Of a stretch of 64,000 nt of DNA, positions 52,947 through 62,653 are shown piece after piece. The notes under the pieces were generated by a model, which made no database searches, was not told where the DNA came from, and saw only the letters and a list, made by a program, of their open reading frames with translations. The stretch lies in NCBI GenBank assembly GCA_964019655.1, contig CAXHTR010000003.1, positions 496,001-560,000 on the forward strand, given 5' to 3'. Both the position numbers and the translations under genes were made by a program. Source of the DNA: Perkinsela sp. pyNocScin1. Lineage: Eukaryota; Euglenozoa; Kinetoplastea; Prokinetoplastida; Perkinselidae. Every line of letters begins with the position of its first letter. Position 1 is the first letter of the stretch.

Positions 52947-53548
52947 TTTGCGAAGAATCGAAAAAGGGAAATAACTACACTATGTAAATTCTATTTCACT
53001 ACAGCAGAACGGATACATACATGTATGATAAGCAGAGACATCGGGGCGAGGTTCTAAATTTCGAGATATCGAGGTGGAGGCTTACCCTTCAGTCGTTGTG
53101 AAGCTTAATTCGCATAATTTAATGCTATGCTTTTCCATGGAAATAATTCTAATGGGCGCTTTCGGCAGTTACGTCGCTGTATCTCTTGAAATGGCAGACC
53201 GACGAAGGACAGGCATTAACTTGGCAAATTAGGTACAGCTGTGGCACCGCGAATTTACAGCTGATTCTGATGAAAGATCAATGCGTCTTCACTGTACTAT
53301 CATGCTCAGGAAAGGTTTTGTTCTGAAATATCAAGACTTGTCTTCGCAAGATTTTAGTATTCGAACTTTTCCTTTAACGTTCCTCCAAGTGATGGGGATT
53401 AATAATCGCGATAGGAACGTGACGTAATGAGAAAATAATGTTCAAACGGGTATACAGAAAAGAGGTGGCAATTCGTCTGGAATTTCAACCATTATGTAAC
53501 AATTCTCTTATTTTTTCGTGATCATTTTATGAAGCTAGTCAGTGCGTT
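52947..53548. other. Second divergent strand-switch region
   Basis: About 600 bases separate the LRR gene, read leftwards, from MUS81, read rightwards. It has no open frame or RNA gene. The GGGTGAAA hairpins of the 32 kb switch are not repeated here. The right end has a pyrimidine-rich run (53500-53519) and several AGs before the MUS81 start. Confidence 0.65.
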
Positions 53549-54877
53549 ATGGACATTAACGAATCAATAATTATAACCTTAACAAGGTTAATCAGTGCGC
53601 AGGAAACAAGGCGATCTCCGCAGAAAAGATTAAGAAGTGCAGATGAACATGATCTTTACCAATCTGAAGATGGTTTTACGCTTGATATGCTTATAAGTGC
53701 TCGGTCATCTATCAAAAAGTACCCATTTTCCCTTCGAGATATTCGAGGAGAACTTATGGACGTAGCAGGGTTTTCAGAGCATCTCATTAGCTACCTTGAG
53801 CAAAATTTAAGTGCTCTACTGCTTGATCATACTGCACCGAAACTCACCAAATGCATGAAGCCTGAAATTGTATGTGCTCAACGAAGTCCCATGATCGGGA
53901 GTATTGAGACGTTGCGAAAATATAAGCTTACTTCTAAACGTCCCATAGATATAACTTTAGTGGTAGACACGCGTGAGCGCGGAAAAAATAAGTCTTTCGT
54001 GGAGCACTTGAGGAATCTGAATCCCAAACAGAGGAGCTTCAAGCCATCAATAAATAAAATAGTAAGTTCAAACTTCAATGGTATCCGGGGTCAGTGCAAC
54101 GAAGACTTAGTCCTCAGATCCCACTGCAGATCAACGAAAAAACCGAGAGTATGTCATAAGTTTTCAATAAAAGAACGAATGCTGCCACTTGGCGATTTTC
54201 TCTGGGTATACGACCACGGTGGGGATGAATGCATGATTCCTTTAATTGTTGAGCGAAAAACGATCTCTGACTTGGCTGGGAGCATCATCGATGGTCGACT
54301 TCATGAGCAGCTTAATCGGCTGCATATATGCCCCTCTCCGTGGGTTATTTTGCTTGTTGAAGGGCCTCTAAGCGATGGTGAACAGTGCACTGTCACAGAT
54401 CAAGCCCTTCGAAGTGCCCTCACAGCAGTAACGCAAGTACATGGCTTTTCTGTCTTCTGCGTCAATGATATGCGAGAAAGCATTTTGGTACTCAAGAGCA
54501 TCACTCGTCGAATTCGAGCTATGCTTGAATCTTTCGACTTAAAGAATCTTTCTTTTCGATTCCCACAAGAAAACTATATGCAGTGGGTCAAGCAAGTTAA
54601 GCAGCGCGATGATGAACGTGAGCGATCGGTCTTTTTTTATAACATGCTGTGTGCCATCGAGGGAATTGGCCACGAAGCTGCTGAGAAGGTAGCTTTAGCT
54701 TTCAGAAGTCCTCTTGCACTTTTCCAATATTTCGAATCTATTCTCCGTACTGATGATGAGATTAACGCGGAATTTTCTCTAACTGCATACGAGTCTTCCT
54801 CTATGGAAAAGCCTAAAAAGCTATGCAGTGCAGCTGCTAGCAGTGCTATTTTCAATCTTTTTGGAAGGCCAAGCTGA
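53549..54877 (+). CDS. MUS81: MUS81-like structure-specific endonuclease
   Basis: This 442-residue nuclease of the XPF/MUS81 family cuts branched DNA such as replication forks and joint molecules. The catalytic core is at about 145-330: VVDTRERG, then MLPLGDFLWV, and the signature VERKTISDLAGSIIDGRLHEQ (about 232). The ERKxxxD is intact. A C-terminal helix-hairpin-helix pair is visible in CAIEGIGHEAAEKVALAF. The SIIDGRLHEQ continuation is that of MUS81 rather than XPF. The N-terminal helical region (about 1-110) fits a degenerate HhH/winged region. It needs an EME1-type partner, which is not in this window. Confidence 0.9.
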   Translation: MDINESIIITLTRLISAQETRRSPQKRLRSADEHDLYQSEDGFTLDMLISARSSIKKYPFSLRDIRGELMDVAGFSEHLISYLEQNLSALLLDHTAPKLTKCMKPEIVCAQRSPMIGSIETLRKYKLTSKRPIDITLVVDTRERGKNKSFVEHLRNLNPKQRSFKPSINKIVSSNFNGIRGQCNEDLVLRSHCRSTKKPRVCHKFSIKERMLPLGDFLWVYDHGGDECMIPLIVERKTISDLAGSIIDGRLHEQLNRLHICPSPWVILLVEGPLSDGEQCTVTDQALRSALTAVTQVHGFSVFCVNDMRESILVLKSITRRIRAMLESFDLKNLSFRFPQENYMQWVKQVKQRDDERERSVFFYNMLCAIEGIGHEAAEKVALAFRSPLALFQYFESILRTDDEINAEFSLTAYESSSMEKPKKLCSAAASSAIFNLFGRPS

Positions 54878-54973
54878 TATTTTTTTACAACGCCGAACGA
54901 TTGTGAATCCATCTAGATCAAACTTCGGTTGGGCCTCCTCTATAACACTTAGCCTTTAAAAATCTCGAACTAA

Positions 54974-55615
54974 ATGAAAACATTTTATACCGAGTGCGAA
55001 GACGAAATCAGACGTTTACTGAAGCATGATAGCTATGTGAGATACATAATTGACTCAATTAATGCGATATCTAATGAAAAAATCGACGAAAGAATTTTTC
55101 GGTGCGTATCATTTAGTGCACAAACTCCAAGAGAACCTCCGATAGTGACCCTTCTAGGCAAATCAAAGGACACACCTCTCGCCGGTTATCTGTGGGAAGA
55201 TAGCATATATGGCAAAAAGGGTCATATATTTGTGAATATTGATAAGCTGAGTAAAGTAGAAAGAAAAAAGAGTAATGAGATACGATCAAGAATAATCCAC
55301 GAGCTAATCCATGCCTACGATGACAAACGTGCAAATATTGATCCGTCAAATTGTTTACATCAAGCGTGTAGTGAGATTCGGTCTGCCAAACTAAGTGGGG
55401 AATGTGAATGGTCGAATCAGTGGCGATCTGGCCATTTCAATCTCCTCCACGGTGGGCGTGCGTGTACAAAGCGACACGCAACAGCTTCTGTAGCCCAAAA
55501 CCCCATGTGTCGGGGATTAGTCGCTGAGCGATCAGTAGAGCATACATTCAATAGGTGCTACCACGACAATGAGCCTTTCATCTTTCCTCCGTACTCTTTA
55601 AAGCACAAGTACTAA
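54974..55615 (+). CDS. ATP23: Mitochondrial metalloprotease ATP23
   Basis: This 213-residue M76 peptidase of the inter-membrane space matures Atp6 and aids ATP synthase assembly in yeast. The zinc site RIIHELIHAYDDKRANI lies at about 106. The family's cysteine-rich signature follows: NCLHQACSEIRSAKLSGECE, with C-x-H-x-A-C-S-E-I-R-A/S-A-x-x-S-G-E-C kept in full. Further Cys residues downstream (ACTKRH, PMCRG, NRCYHD) continue the pattern. No presequence is seen, as in most ATP23s. ATG at 54974, after a CCTCCTCTATAACACTTAG acceptor-like run. Confidence 0.95.
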   Translation: MKTFYTECEDEIRRLLKHDSYVRYIIDSINAISNEKIDERIFRCVSFSAQTPREPPIVTLLGKSKDTPLAGYLWEDSIYGKKGHIFVNIDKLSKVERKKSNEIRSRIIHELIHAYDDKRANIDPSNCLHQACSEIRSAKLSGECEWSNQWRSGHFNLLHGGRACTKRHATASVAQNPMCRGLVAERSVEHTFNRCYHDNEPFIFPPYSLKHKY

Positions 55616-55630
55616 TCGATTGTTGAGCGA

Positions 55631-55891
55631 ATGCCAGCTATAGTACCTCACGGCTGGCTATACGGGACTTATTCAGAAATGAAATCCCTTAAGCTTCATC
55701 AAAGAAGTAAGAAGTCAAAGGTGCACAATTTTCACGGGGAATCGTGCCTGATGGACTTTATCGGAATTCATAAGCAACGAAATATTGGGTTGGCAACAGG
55801 GGGTCTTAGCCGCCCTCTGTGGTTAGGAACCTTTCAGATTTGTGCACACGTATGTGGAGAAGATCGAAGTCTCTGCGAAAATAAGGTGTAA
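55631..55891 (+). CDS. Small reading frame, uncertain
   Basis: An 86-codon frame with an ATG at 55631, 15 bases after ATP23, ending just before the next gene. It is in the local direction of transcription. The product has a basic middle (LKLHQRSKKSKVHNF) and four Cys but no family match. It may equally be ATP23 3' untranslated sequence. Confidence 0.3.
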   Translation: MPAIVPHGWLYGTYSEMKSLKLHQRSKKSKVHNFHGESCLMDFIGIHKQRNIGLATGGLSRPLWLGTFQICAHVCGEDRSLCENKV

Positions 55892-55962
55892 GCTTGCTAT
55901 GAAACGCTTTTTTGATCTTGGGTTCGTTGCTTTTAAAACTAACGACCATTTAAGTATATTAT

Positions 55963-56259
55963 ATGGCATCGAAAACAAGAAGGAGACAGCAAAAAGAGCG
56001 ACGGCGGGCGATAGCTAGCGCTACGCCAGGTAATATTGCTTTTGCAAATAGCCAAAACAATGATTCTGGCATAGCGAAGCGCCCCAAGGGCTTAAAACAC
56101 AAGAAAAAAATCCGGCTAGGCCATCAGACAGCATACGATATATACGAAGAGTTTGAGATCAAAAATGAGCAGCTACAGACAGAAAATATCTGCGACAAGT
56201 GCTCTAAGCCAGTGCGTACAAAGGCATTCTGCGTGTGGTGTGCGACAGATGAACAGTAA
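55963..56259 (+). CDS. Small basic protein with CxxC-x(8)-CxxC zinc ribbon
   Basis: This 98-residue protein has a very basic N terminus (SKTRRRQQKERRRAIAS), a second basic patch (KRPKGLKHKKKIRLGHQ) and a C-terminal zinc ribbon: ENICDKCSKPVRTKAFCVWC. Two CxxC pairs separated by nine residues should bind one zinc. The basic patches suggest nucleolar or ribosome-related RNA binding. I do not recognise the family. ATG at 55963. Confidence 0.7.
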   Translation: MASKTRRRQQKERRRAIASATPGNIAFANSQNNDSGIAKRPKGLKHKKKIRLGHQTAYDIYEEFEIKNEQLQTENICDKCSKPVRTKAFCVWCATDEQ

Positions 56260-56382
56260 ACTCGCCAAGGAACTATTCCTAATTGCTGTACAAGCTACAG
56301 AGGACCATGCCTTTTCACTTTTACCACTATATATTCATACATGATTACTACATTGATCAATCGATAGAATCTGTTCTAAATC

Positions 56383-57717
56383 ATGCATGCTATGTGTTCT
56401 CTTCCGAAAGAGTACATCAAGCGATGTATTGTTCGTTGTGGAAATGATTTTCGTGCAGCAACATCTTTACAGGCTGTCCCCATGCCACAGTTTCTGGCGC
56501 GCGGAAAAGTTCTTGTCCGCAACATCGCAGTCGGAATCAATGCCAGCGATGTACATTACGCTGCCGGGGTCTACCGCTCAGGTGTAATGAGCAACACTCA
56601 GCCAAACGATTGTGGATTCGAATCTCTGGCTGTTGTCGTTGCAGTAACGAATGAAGATGTGAGCTCTCAATTAGGTCTTGGAACGGTTGCGCTTGTTTCA
56701 TCTTACTCTGCATTCGCAGAATTCCAGGTTGTTTCTACAACCAGCTGTTTTCCACTTCCATGTTGCAAAGACATCACACAGGTTGATTCAAAAGCACTCA
56801 TCGACATTTATACTGAATACAGGAGATATATCCCGCTGACTCTCAGCGGGACCACTGCACTTATTTCTCTCGCAGTTGCAAACCATGCGCAGAATGGATT
56901 TTCTATGCAAAATTTTCCACGAGTGGAGAGAGGGATGGCCCAAAAACACTCTATCTTTGGTTTACAACAGACACGCAGAAGCTTGAATACTTTCATTTCA
57001 GCCGCTGCCGGTGGTGTAGGCCATCTTCTCATTCAGCTCGTACAATACTACTTTCCGTCTGGTAATATCGTCGCTGTGACTTCAAGAGACAAAAAGGGTC
57101 AATGGCTGAGAAATAGATGCTTTCACTCACAAGATCTAGCACACATTATCTGTTACGAGGATGCCTGCATTGACTGTACCCTCCGCCAAATAACGGGATG
57201 TTTTCCCAGTGCTGGCAATCTTAATCTCGTGTTCGATAGCGTCGGTGGCGACACACTTTCATCGGCGCTTCGGTATATCTCTCGAAAATCTACTACGGTT
57301 TTACTTGGCTCCACTTCGCAGTACGCGAACTCTAATTGGACTGCCGCTGTCCGTGGAAAGAACGTGAACAGGGATGCACACTCGGACGAACAACTACTGG
57401 AGAAAAAGGTTCTTTGCCTGTTCGATGAATGCCCTCGGAAGCCTGAAAGTATCAAAGGAGACCATGTTGACCCGATCCTTTCCTTGTCAAGTAAATTGCT
57501 CACAACAAGCAGCACCTTGACTGGTTTTTTTCTTCCACATTACGCGAAGCATACGCGGACCGCAATCCGTGCCCTAACAGAGCTGACAGATCATAAGTGC
57601 ATCACCCCACAAGTGGATGATTTGCACGGATACAAGAGCTTGGAAGGCATTCCTGACGCTATAAACTATCTTTATAGCAAGAGAAGCTGTGGAAAAGTAG
57701 TTGTTCCACTCGTTTGA
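56383..57717 (+). CDS. Zinc-type medium-chain oxidoreductase (PTGR3/ZADH2-like)
   Basis: This 444-residue quinone oxidoreductase-type enzyme has the GroES-like N-terminal domain (KVLVRNIAVGINASDVHYAA) and a Rossmann domain with AAAGGVGHLLIQLV (about 205), then VAVTSRDKKGQWLRN. LVFDSVGGDTLSSAL and the late TGFFLPHYAKH match the PTGR3/ZADH2 subgroup, including its GF-x-L-x-H-Y/F segment. The catalytic zinc ligands of alcohol dehydrogenases are absent, as in this subgroup. It probably reduces enones using NADPH. Insertions at about 175-195 and 345-380 make it longer than usual. Confidence 0.87.
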   Translation: MHAMCSLPKEYIKRCIVRCGNDFRAATSLQAVPMPQFLARGKVLVRNIAVGINASDVHYAAGVYRSGVMSNTQPNDCGFESLAVVVAVTNEDVSSQLGLGTVALVSSYSAFAEFQVVSTTSCFPLPCCKDITQVDSKALIDIYTEYRRYIPLTLSGTTALISLAVANHAQNGFSMQNFPRVERGMAQKHSIFGLQQTRRSLNTFISAAAGGVGHLLIQLVQYYFPSGNIVAVTSRDKKGQWLRNRCFHSQDLAHIICYEDACIDCTLRQITGCFPSAGNLNLVFDSVGGDTLSSALRYISRKSTTVLLGSTSQYANSNWTAAVRGKNVNRDAHSDEQLLEKKVLCLFDECPRKPESIKGDHVDPILSLSSKLLTTSSTLTGFFLPHYAKHTRTAIRALTELTDHKCITPQVDDLHGYKSLEGIPDAINYLYSKRSCGKVVVPLV

Positions 57718-57800
57718 CTATCAAAAAGATTCTATGAGCAATCATCTCCGATCTGCCAGATCTATGCTAATTGAGCTTAAATTGAAATGAATCAGATGGA

Positions 57801-59354
57801 ATGTGCCGCTTGTTAAAAGTAACGATCCTATGGGAAAAGTGGCTCGTAGATGTCAAGTGGCAATCAAGCAGCGCTCTTTGTCATGCTAACCGCAGATTGC
57901 CGAGACCAATATGTGTGCATGTTACGGGAGTCAAGTTCAAAATAAACGTCGCGCTTCTTGCGAGATGTGCACTCTTTTTCACAGATACATTGTTTCATGT
58001 CTTTAATATCTCGCTATTGGGTGAAGATGCTATCTTCGCAATGCGCCATGCGCGTCGTGTTGAGAACATACGACGTGCTTTCAAGATATATCCTCAAAAA
58101 ATTCAAAGAAAGGTAGCACAATTAGAGAATCAATGCAAACTTGAGCAAAGCGTACAAGATGGCTATCATGATAAAAAAAGCTGCAAAAGCCTTCTCCGCA
58201 GATTTTTCGTACCAAAGCATATCCTTCAGCTTCATGAACTGGGACGCAAGATTAAGCAAAATAAAGGCACTGGGTGTCCATACTTTCCGTGTTCAAGAAC
58301 AAAGAAAAAAATAATTCGCATTGTTTTGTGCCCTCCGGTGTCGACGCTTAACATTAAGAGTATCATGGTAGATAAACCTCGCTCACTAGAGCAGACATTG
58401 CATTTGATTTCTAGACCCGATTGTGCCGAATCAGTGCAAATCACTCTGGGTGCTGAAAATGGCCTGTGTGATGGCCACACACCCAACAAGAGTGATATCC
58501 TGACGTACATTCCGATGTACGGGGAAACTTTGAATGGGGATATCAAAATAAATCGCAACGGTGTGGCTAAAGGAAGCCTAAACATGGTTAGCGCCATCGC
58601 AATCGCTTTGTTTCGCTTCACTGCTGTCATTCGGAAAGGTTTTTTATATCCTAACGGGACTTTTGAAATAGCTAAACGAAAGCTATCTACCCTTTTTGTC
58701 AAGTCAGAGGCACAGTGGGATCCTAACTTTGGCCCATTTCTCAGAAATTGCTTTCACATGGGTGTCGCAACTGTGTTCGTAATTGGGCCAAAAATCAGCG
58801 AGGGTAGCACACTTACAAGAAAGGATAGAGAATTTAACCCCCGTGGAGCCATCGGAGCTGAGCATAGTCTGCACATAGTTTTTCTCCTTTACAGGAACCC
58901 TTCTTCAAACGAGCGGGCAGAGCTGAGGCCTATTGCACAATACATCTCAGGTAATATTGAGTTTTATTCATTTGTCAACTTTTCATCGTGTATGAATTAT
59001 ATCATCTCCAAAAAGATGGATTTATGGGCCCTTGAAACAGACTATCCTATTCTCACACCACTTTCCAAAAAAATATCATCTGAGGCCTCACTTGCCTCAA
59101 TTTCATGTAAAGTAAATCTCGAAGATATATCTCAAGTTCAGAGCATGATCAAAGCATGTGCTGCTGACATCTTGATGTGTGTCCCAGAGGAAGGTCACCT
59201 CTTGCCACCAGCTGTCGCGCAGCGATGTAACGTCCTCTTAAGTAAAGATAAAAATGCGAGTATCTACACTGACCCACAGCGTAGGGGCCTGGGAAGTGCC
59301 CTTACTGTAGCCATCGCCCTCTATTCGATTCGAGTAGCTATGCAAGGGGGGTAG
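57801..59354 (+). CDS. Tandem SpoU/TrmH-like RNA methyltransferase
   Basis: This 517-residue protein has a SPOUT/SpoU domain at about 165-290: motif 2 QITLGAENGLCDGH (about 215) and motif 3 YIPMYG then GSLNMVSAIAIALFRF (about 240-270). A second, weaker SpoU-like domain ends the protein (about 370-515): VPEEGHLLPP in the motif 2 position and RRGLGSALTVAIALYSIR in the motif 3 position. The second copy has lost the IPM and the Asn, so it may be structural. SpoU enzymes 2'-O-methylate rRNA or tRNA. In kinetoplastids SpoU-like heterodimers act in mitoribosome assembly, where a fused pair would fit. The N-terminal about 160 residues are basic and unrecognised. Confidence 0.78.
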   Translation: MCRLLKVTILWEKWLVDVKWQSSSALCHANRRLPRPICVHVTGVKFKINVALLARCALFFTDTLFHVFNISLLGEDAIFAMRHARRVENIRRAFKIYPQKIQRKVAQLENQCKLEQSVQDGYHDKKSCKSLLRRFFVPKHILQLHELGRKIKQNKGTGCPYFPCSRTKKKIIRIVLCPPVSTLNIKSIMVDKPRSLEQTLHLISRPDCAESVQITLGAENGLCDGHTPNKSDILTYIPMYGETLNGDIKINRNGVAKGSLNMVSAIAIALFRFTAVIRKGFLYPNGTFEIAKRKLSTLFVKSEAQWDPNFGPFLRNCFHMGVATVFVIGPKISEGSTLTRKDREFNPRGAIGAEHSLHIVFLLYRNPSSNERAELRPIAQYISGNIEFYSFVNFSSCMNYIISKKMDLWALETDYPILTPLSKKISSEASLASISCKVNLEDISQVQSMIKACAADILMCVPEEGHLLPPAVAQRCNVLLSKDKNASIYTDPQRRGLGSALTVAIALYSIRVAMQGG

Positions 59355-59441
59355 GGCCTTCATGCGTAGAAAAATTTAAAGAGTATAAGATATTTAGAGA
59401 GAAAAAATTCAAATTGATGATATTTTTTTCTTTTTGAAAAA

Positions 59442-60278
59442 ATGAACTTGACAGAGCTTGCATGCACTCCTGAAATTGTTTCATCAGCACACGGTACCAT
59501 GTGCAGCAATAAAGAACTCATTCATGAAATGCAGCGCGCATCTGACTGCTTTCAAATGATGAATGAATCCCAATGCATGGGAACTATTCCGTTGCTTAGA
59601 GAAGGGCTTGGCTTTGGCGAGCTCATATACACAAAAGCTGATATCCTCGGTTCATTGGGGCATGATTTTGAACACTTTAATCGAAATTCAAGCGATGAAA
59701 TAAAAAATGTGCAGTTACAAGAATCCAATAAAGAAGAACAGAGGTTCAAAAGCTTTCTGCATGCTACTAATAATACTAATTTACAAAAAGGAATCGAGCT
59801 GAGTAACTTGTCTGCGGAGCTTTCTAGCAACATGCGGCAGTTTTTCAGCGCAACGCGGGCTCTACAGCGAAAATGTATCACCGATGTATTGGATTATATG
59901 TGTCAACAAGAGCATTTAAGGAAAGAAGTATTCCTCCTTCTGAACCAGTTGATTGAAAGTGAAGAGCAGATACGTGCATTTCTCGAAGGTCAATGGGAAG
60001 TTTCGTGCAGCTGTGCAATACGGTATTGGTACACGCTTCACAATGCGGAAGTCGAGTACAATACCTATGTGCTGCGAAAAAGTGAGTTGATGGAGAGAGA
60101 GCGCTTATATGCTTCAAAGTATATCGAAAGCTACTATGCTGAGCATCGTGATTTCTTCCAAAAGGGTTTGAAAAATGCGATGAGTTCGTATTCAGAGCTT
60201 AAGAAAATTATTACTAGATTCCACTTTCCTGTTGGAGATGTAAATAGAGTTAAGTCAGAACCAGGGATACTCATGTAG
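59442..60278 (+). CDS. Unrecognised helical protein
   Basis: This 278-residue protein is mainly alpha-helical. Residues about 100-260 are long helices (KGIELSNLSAELSSNMRQFF, HLRKEVFLLLNQLIESEEQI, LMERERLYASKYIESYYAEH) with three-helix-bundle spacing. The layout resembles a BAR-type dimer such as the C-terminal part of sorting nexins, but no PX domain precedes it. The family is not recognised. ATG at 59442. Confidence 0.68.
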   Translation: MNLTELACTPEIVSSAHGTMCSNKELIHEMQRASDCFQMMNESQCMGTIPLLREGLGFGELIYTKADILGSLGHDFEHFNRNSSDEIKNVQLQESNKEEQRFKSFLHATNNTNLQKGIELSNLSAELSSNMRQFFSATRALQRKCITDVLDYMCQQEHLRKEVFLLLNQLIESEEQIRAFLEGQWEVSCSCAIRYWYTLHNAEVEYNTYVLRKSELMERERLYASKYIESYYAEHRDFFQKGLKNAMSSYSELKKIITRFHFPVGDVNRVKSEPGILM

Positions 60279-60416
60279 CTATCAAGAAGAACATGCAGAT
60301 TGATGCTCATATCATGCATATGTACGCATCCTGTGCTTGTCACTCGCTGCTAGAATATCTACTTTACTTTTATCCATCAGTGTATTCTCATTCTTTCTTT
60401 ATCCGTACTCCTCCGC

Positions 60417-61646
60417 ATGAATGCTTTCAATCCAATAGACCGCTACCTGCAATGGGGCTTTCCCCATATTTCGGAAGTCGGTGGGTGGATAAATGGTGCT
60501 CACAGCCCGCTCCCATTTCTGGAGCATACGCCAAACAATTTGAAGCGCCTGATTAGACATGCGCAAGAGCTCTTTGTGAGTGAAGATATCATTCATGACT
60601 CTGGGTTCGAGTGTCTCTACTTCTTGGCTTTCGCACTGGAAAATTCAGAGCTAATTCTAAGGGATGCCATGCGAGCTTGTTGCTCAAGTTGTCCAGCGAG
60701 CCTTAGCATGCATTACATAAAGCACAAAAGGCATAAACTTGCCGAAACGTGCTGCGAGCAAATGATAGCACTCTCAGATGCTGCACGTGCCCATTTACAT
60801 GTAGTGTGCATGGCTGCACAAGTTCTACTGCTCAAACATCAACCTGCTAAGGGCTACGCGCTTATCGAGGAGCTTAATGCACTTGCATGCGACGTGCACA
60901 TTCCAGTGATCGATATCGACGTGGACTCTTCTGAAAAAGACAAGCATATGCCTTGTAGTACGCCGGAGTTCGCACAGAATTATTTACATTCACTTCCTGA
61001 AGCCTTACTCGTGATTCGTGCAAAATGTGCACTCGAAATGTATACTCAGGAAGCAGCATGTGCTAAGCCCGAACTCCATTTAAACGCATATGATGTAGGC
61101 AGCGCCTGCTCGCCCATCTTTGTGGACACGTTACTGCAGATCGTGACTGAGATCTGCCTATTCGTGCTTCTTGAACGCAAACCAAAAGTGGGCACTATAA
61201 ATTCGCTCTTCATATTCACTCGAGACTCCCGAGATACAGATACTTTGGACTGCCGTCATCATGCTTTCGCCATTTTTATTTTCGATGTTTGCATCCGCTT
61301 CAAGCTTTACGACTTTGCACTGTTCTTTCTTACTCATCATACGGACGCTTTGGTTCGTTCAGTTGGTGAGATGAGCTTCACAATTGCGAAGCAAGAGATC
61401 ACGAAGGCCAAAATGAACGACACAGTGTATGTCAAAAAGGAAATAGAGAGTGAAGTGATGCCGTTCCGACGGAATAGCTTCGCGCTGGGAAGATTTCGAA
61501 TGATTAGAAACAAAATGATGATGGCTCTCCAGCGCTTGATAGCGTTTCTTTGGCTCTCTAAAGACGACTTCCCTTCAAAGCAGCATTTGTATCGTATCGT
61601 GAACCGCGCACAGAGCGCTATACGCGCGATAGCAAATTATGTATAG
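60417..61646 (+). CDS. Unrecognised helical-repeat protein
   Basis: This 409-residue protein reads as antiparallel helical pairs, with TPR-like spacing at about 100-260 (AAQVLLLKHQPAKGYALIEE, ALLVIRAKCALEMYTQEAA) but no clean consensus. The C terminus is basic. It starts at an ATG in a pyrimidine-rich context and ends 22 bases before the NOT-box gene. A scaffold role would fit; adjacency to the NOT-box gene is not evidence of a shared complex in a genome of this kind. Confidence 0.65.
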   Translation: MNAFNPIDRYLQWGFPHISEVGGWINGAHSPLPFLEHTPNNLKRLIRHAQELFVSEDIIHDSGFECLYFLAFALENSELILRDAMRACCSSCPASLSMHYIKHKRHKLAETCCEQMIALSDAARAHLHVVCMAAQVLLLKHQPAKGYALIEELNALACDVHIPVIDIDVDSSEKDKHMPCSTPEFAQNYLHSLPEALLVIRAKCALEMYTQEAACAKPELHLNAYDVGSACSPIFVDTLLQIVTEICLFVLLERKPKVGTINSLFIFTRDSRDTDTLDCRHHAFAIFIFDVCIRFKLYDFALFFLTHHTDALVRSVGEMSFTIAKQEITKAKMNDTVYVKKEIESEVMPFRRNSFALGRFRMIRNKMMMALQRLIAFLWLSKDDFPSKQHLYRIVNRAQSAIRAIANYV

Positions 61647-61668
61647 CATTCACTGACTACCCACTGGT

Positions 61669-62523
61669 ATGACGCTGGACCATTGCTTTTATGTGAATTT
61701 TTTTATCGCTCATATGCCCATTGAACTAGAAAAGCCGAAGACACAGTTTGAGAACCCACCGAGCGATGAACTCACCGAAGATGACTTCGGTCTCCACGCC
61801 CTACGTGATATACTCTCTATGAAATACGCAGATTTTACTTCATTTTCACTCGGGCAAGATATTCAAGCTCTCGGCCTTCCGATCAGTGGAGCCAGTAAGG
61901 AGAATTCCAAGACCTCTGAGCGCAAGGGAACGCAGCGCATGATACACCCCGAAAAGCTTATGTACCCGGCGTTTCATCACCTTTGGAGCAGTAACAATAT
62001 TCCAGCTGATGCTTCCCAGCTTCTTGGTCCAACTTTTGCTACTGACATTAGCGCTAAATCCGAAGGTTTGCCATTCCGCGTTGATCAGCTTGCGAAACTT
62101 CACTTTGAGACGCTTCTCTACATCTTTTATTCATATCCGCAAGATGTTGTCCAGATGGCGGTGGCAGCAGAGCTCTATCGGCGCGAGTGGACGTACGATG
62201 TACCCAATAATCGTTGGTTTCTCGCTACATTGCAGTGCAGCGGGGCGATGAAATCGACAGAGTCTACAGATGAACTCGAGGGCGAAAGATCTCGTGTGTT
62301 TGATCCAGACACATGGACTTGTGAAATCAAGCCCATGAAGGCATGCTTTTCGAGTGAGAGCGAAAATCCCACAAGAGATTTCACAGCAGCTCTACGTTCA
62401 ATTTCTAGTGGTGTCACACAAACACCAGTAAGCTTTGGTCTCAAAGCGAAAACTCGGAACGACAGTGTCTCTGCAGATCACTTTATGGTTGATTCACATG
62501 GAAAATGTCATGGAAATACGTGA
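61669..62523 (+). CDS. NOT-box protein of the CCR4-NOT complex (NOT2/NOT3/5 type)
   Basis: This 284-residue protein carries a NOT box at about 130-190: LAKLHFETLLYIFYSYPQDV then AVAAELYRREWTYDVPNNRW, the family's L-F-Y-x-Y-Y ... A-A-x-E-L-x-x-R-x-W-x-Y/F-H/D-x-x-x-x-x-W run. RVFDPDTWTC fits the later Y-x-F-D-x-x-x-W segment. CCR4-NOT removes poly(A) tails and starts mRNA decay. NOT2 and NOT3/5 cannot be separated from this. It is shorter than animal proteins and has a divergent C terminus. Two starts are possible, ATG at 61669 and at 61714; the second begins MPIELEKPK and may be the real one. Confidence 0.82.
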   Translation: MTLDHCFYVNFFIAHMPIELEKPKTQFENPPSDELTEDDFGLHALRDILSMKYADFTSFSLGQDIQALGLPISGASKENSKTSERKGTQRMIHPEKLMYPAFHHLWSSNNIPADASQLLGPTFATDISAKSEGLPFRVDQLAKLHFETLLYIFYSYPQDVVQMAVAAELYRREWTYDVPNNRWFLATLQCSGAMKSTESTDELEGERSRVFDPDTWTCEIKPMKACFSSESENPTRDFTAALRSISSGVTQTPVSFGLKAKTRNDSVSADHFMVDSHGKCHGNT

Positions 62524-62653
62524 AGGAATTCTGCCGACGTGATCAAATCATTTAACCAGGAAATCATGTCATTCATGACATGCATTTACTTTTGCCAGTC
62601 TAAGCCAAATTTTCTACGAGCGATTCATTCTCATTTCTTTTACATCACATCGC

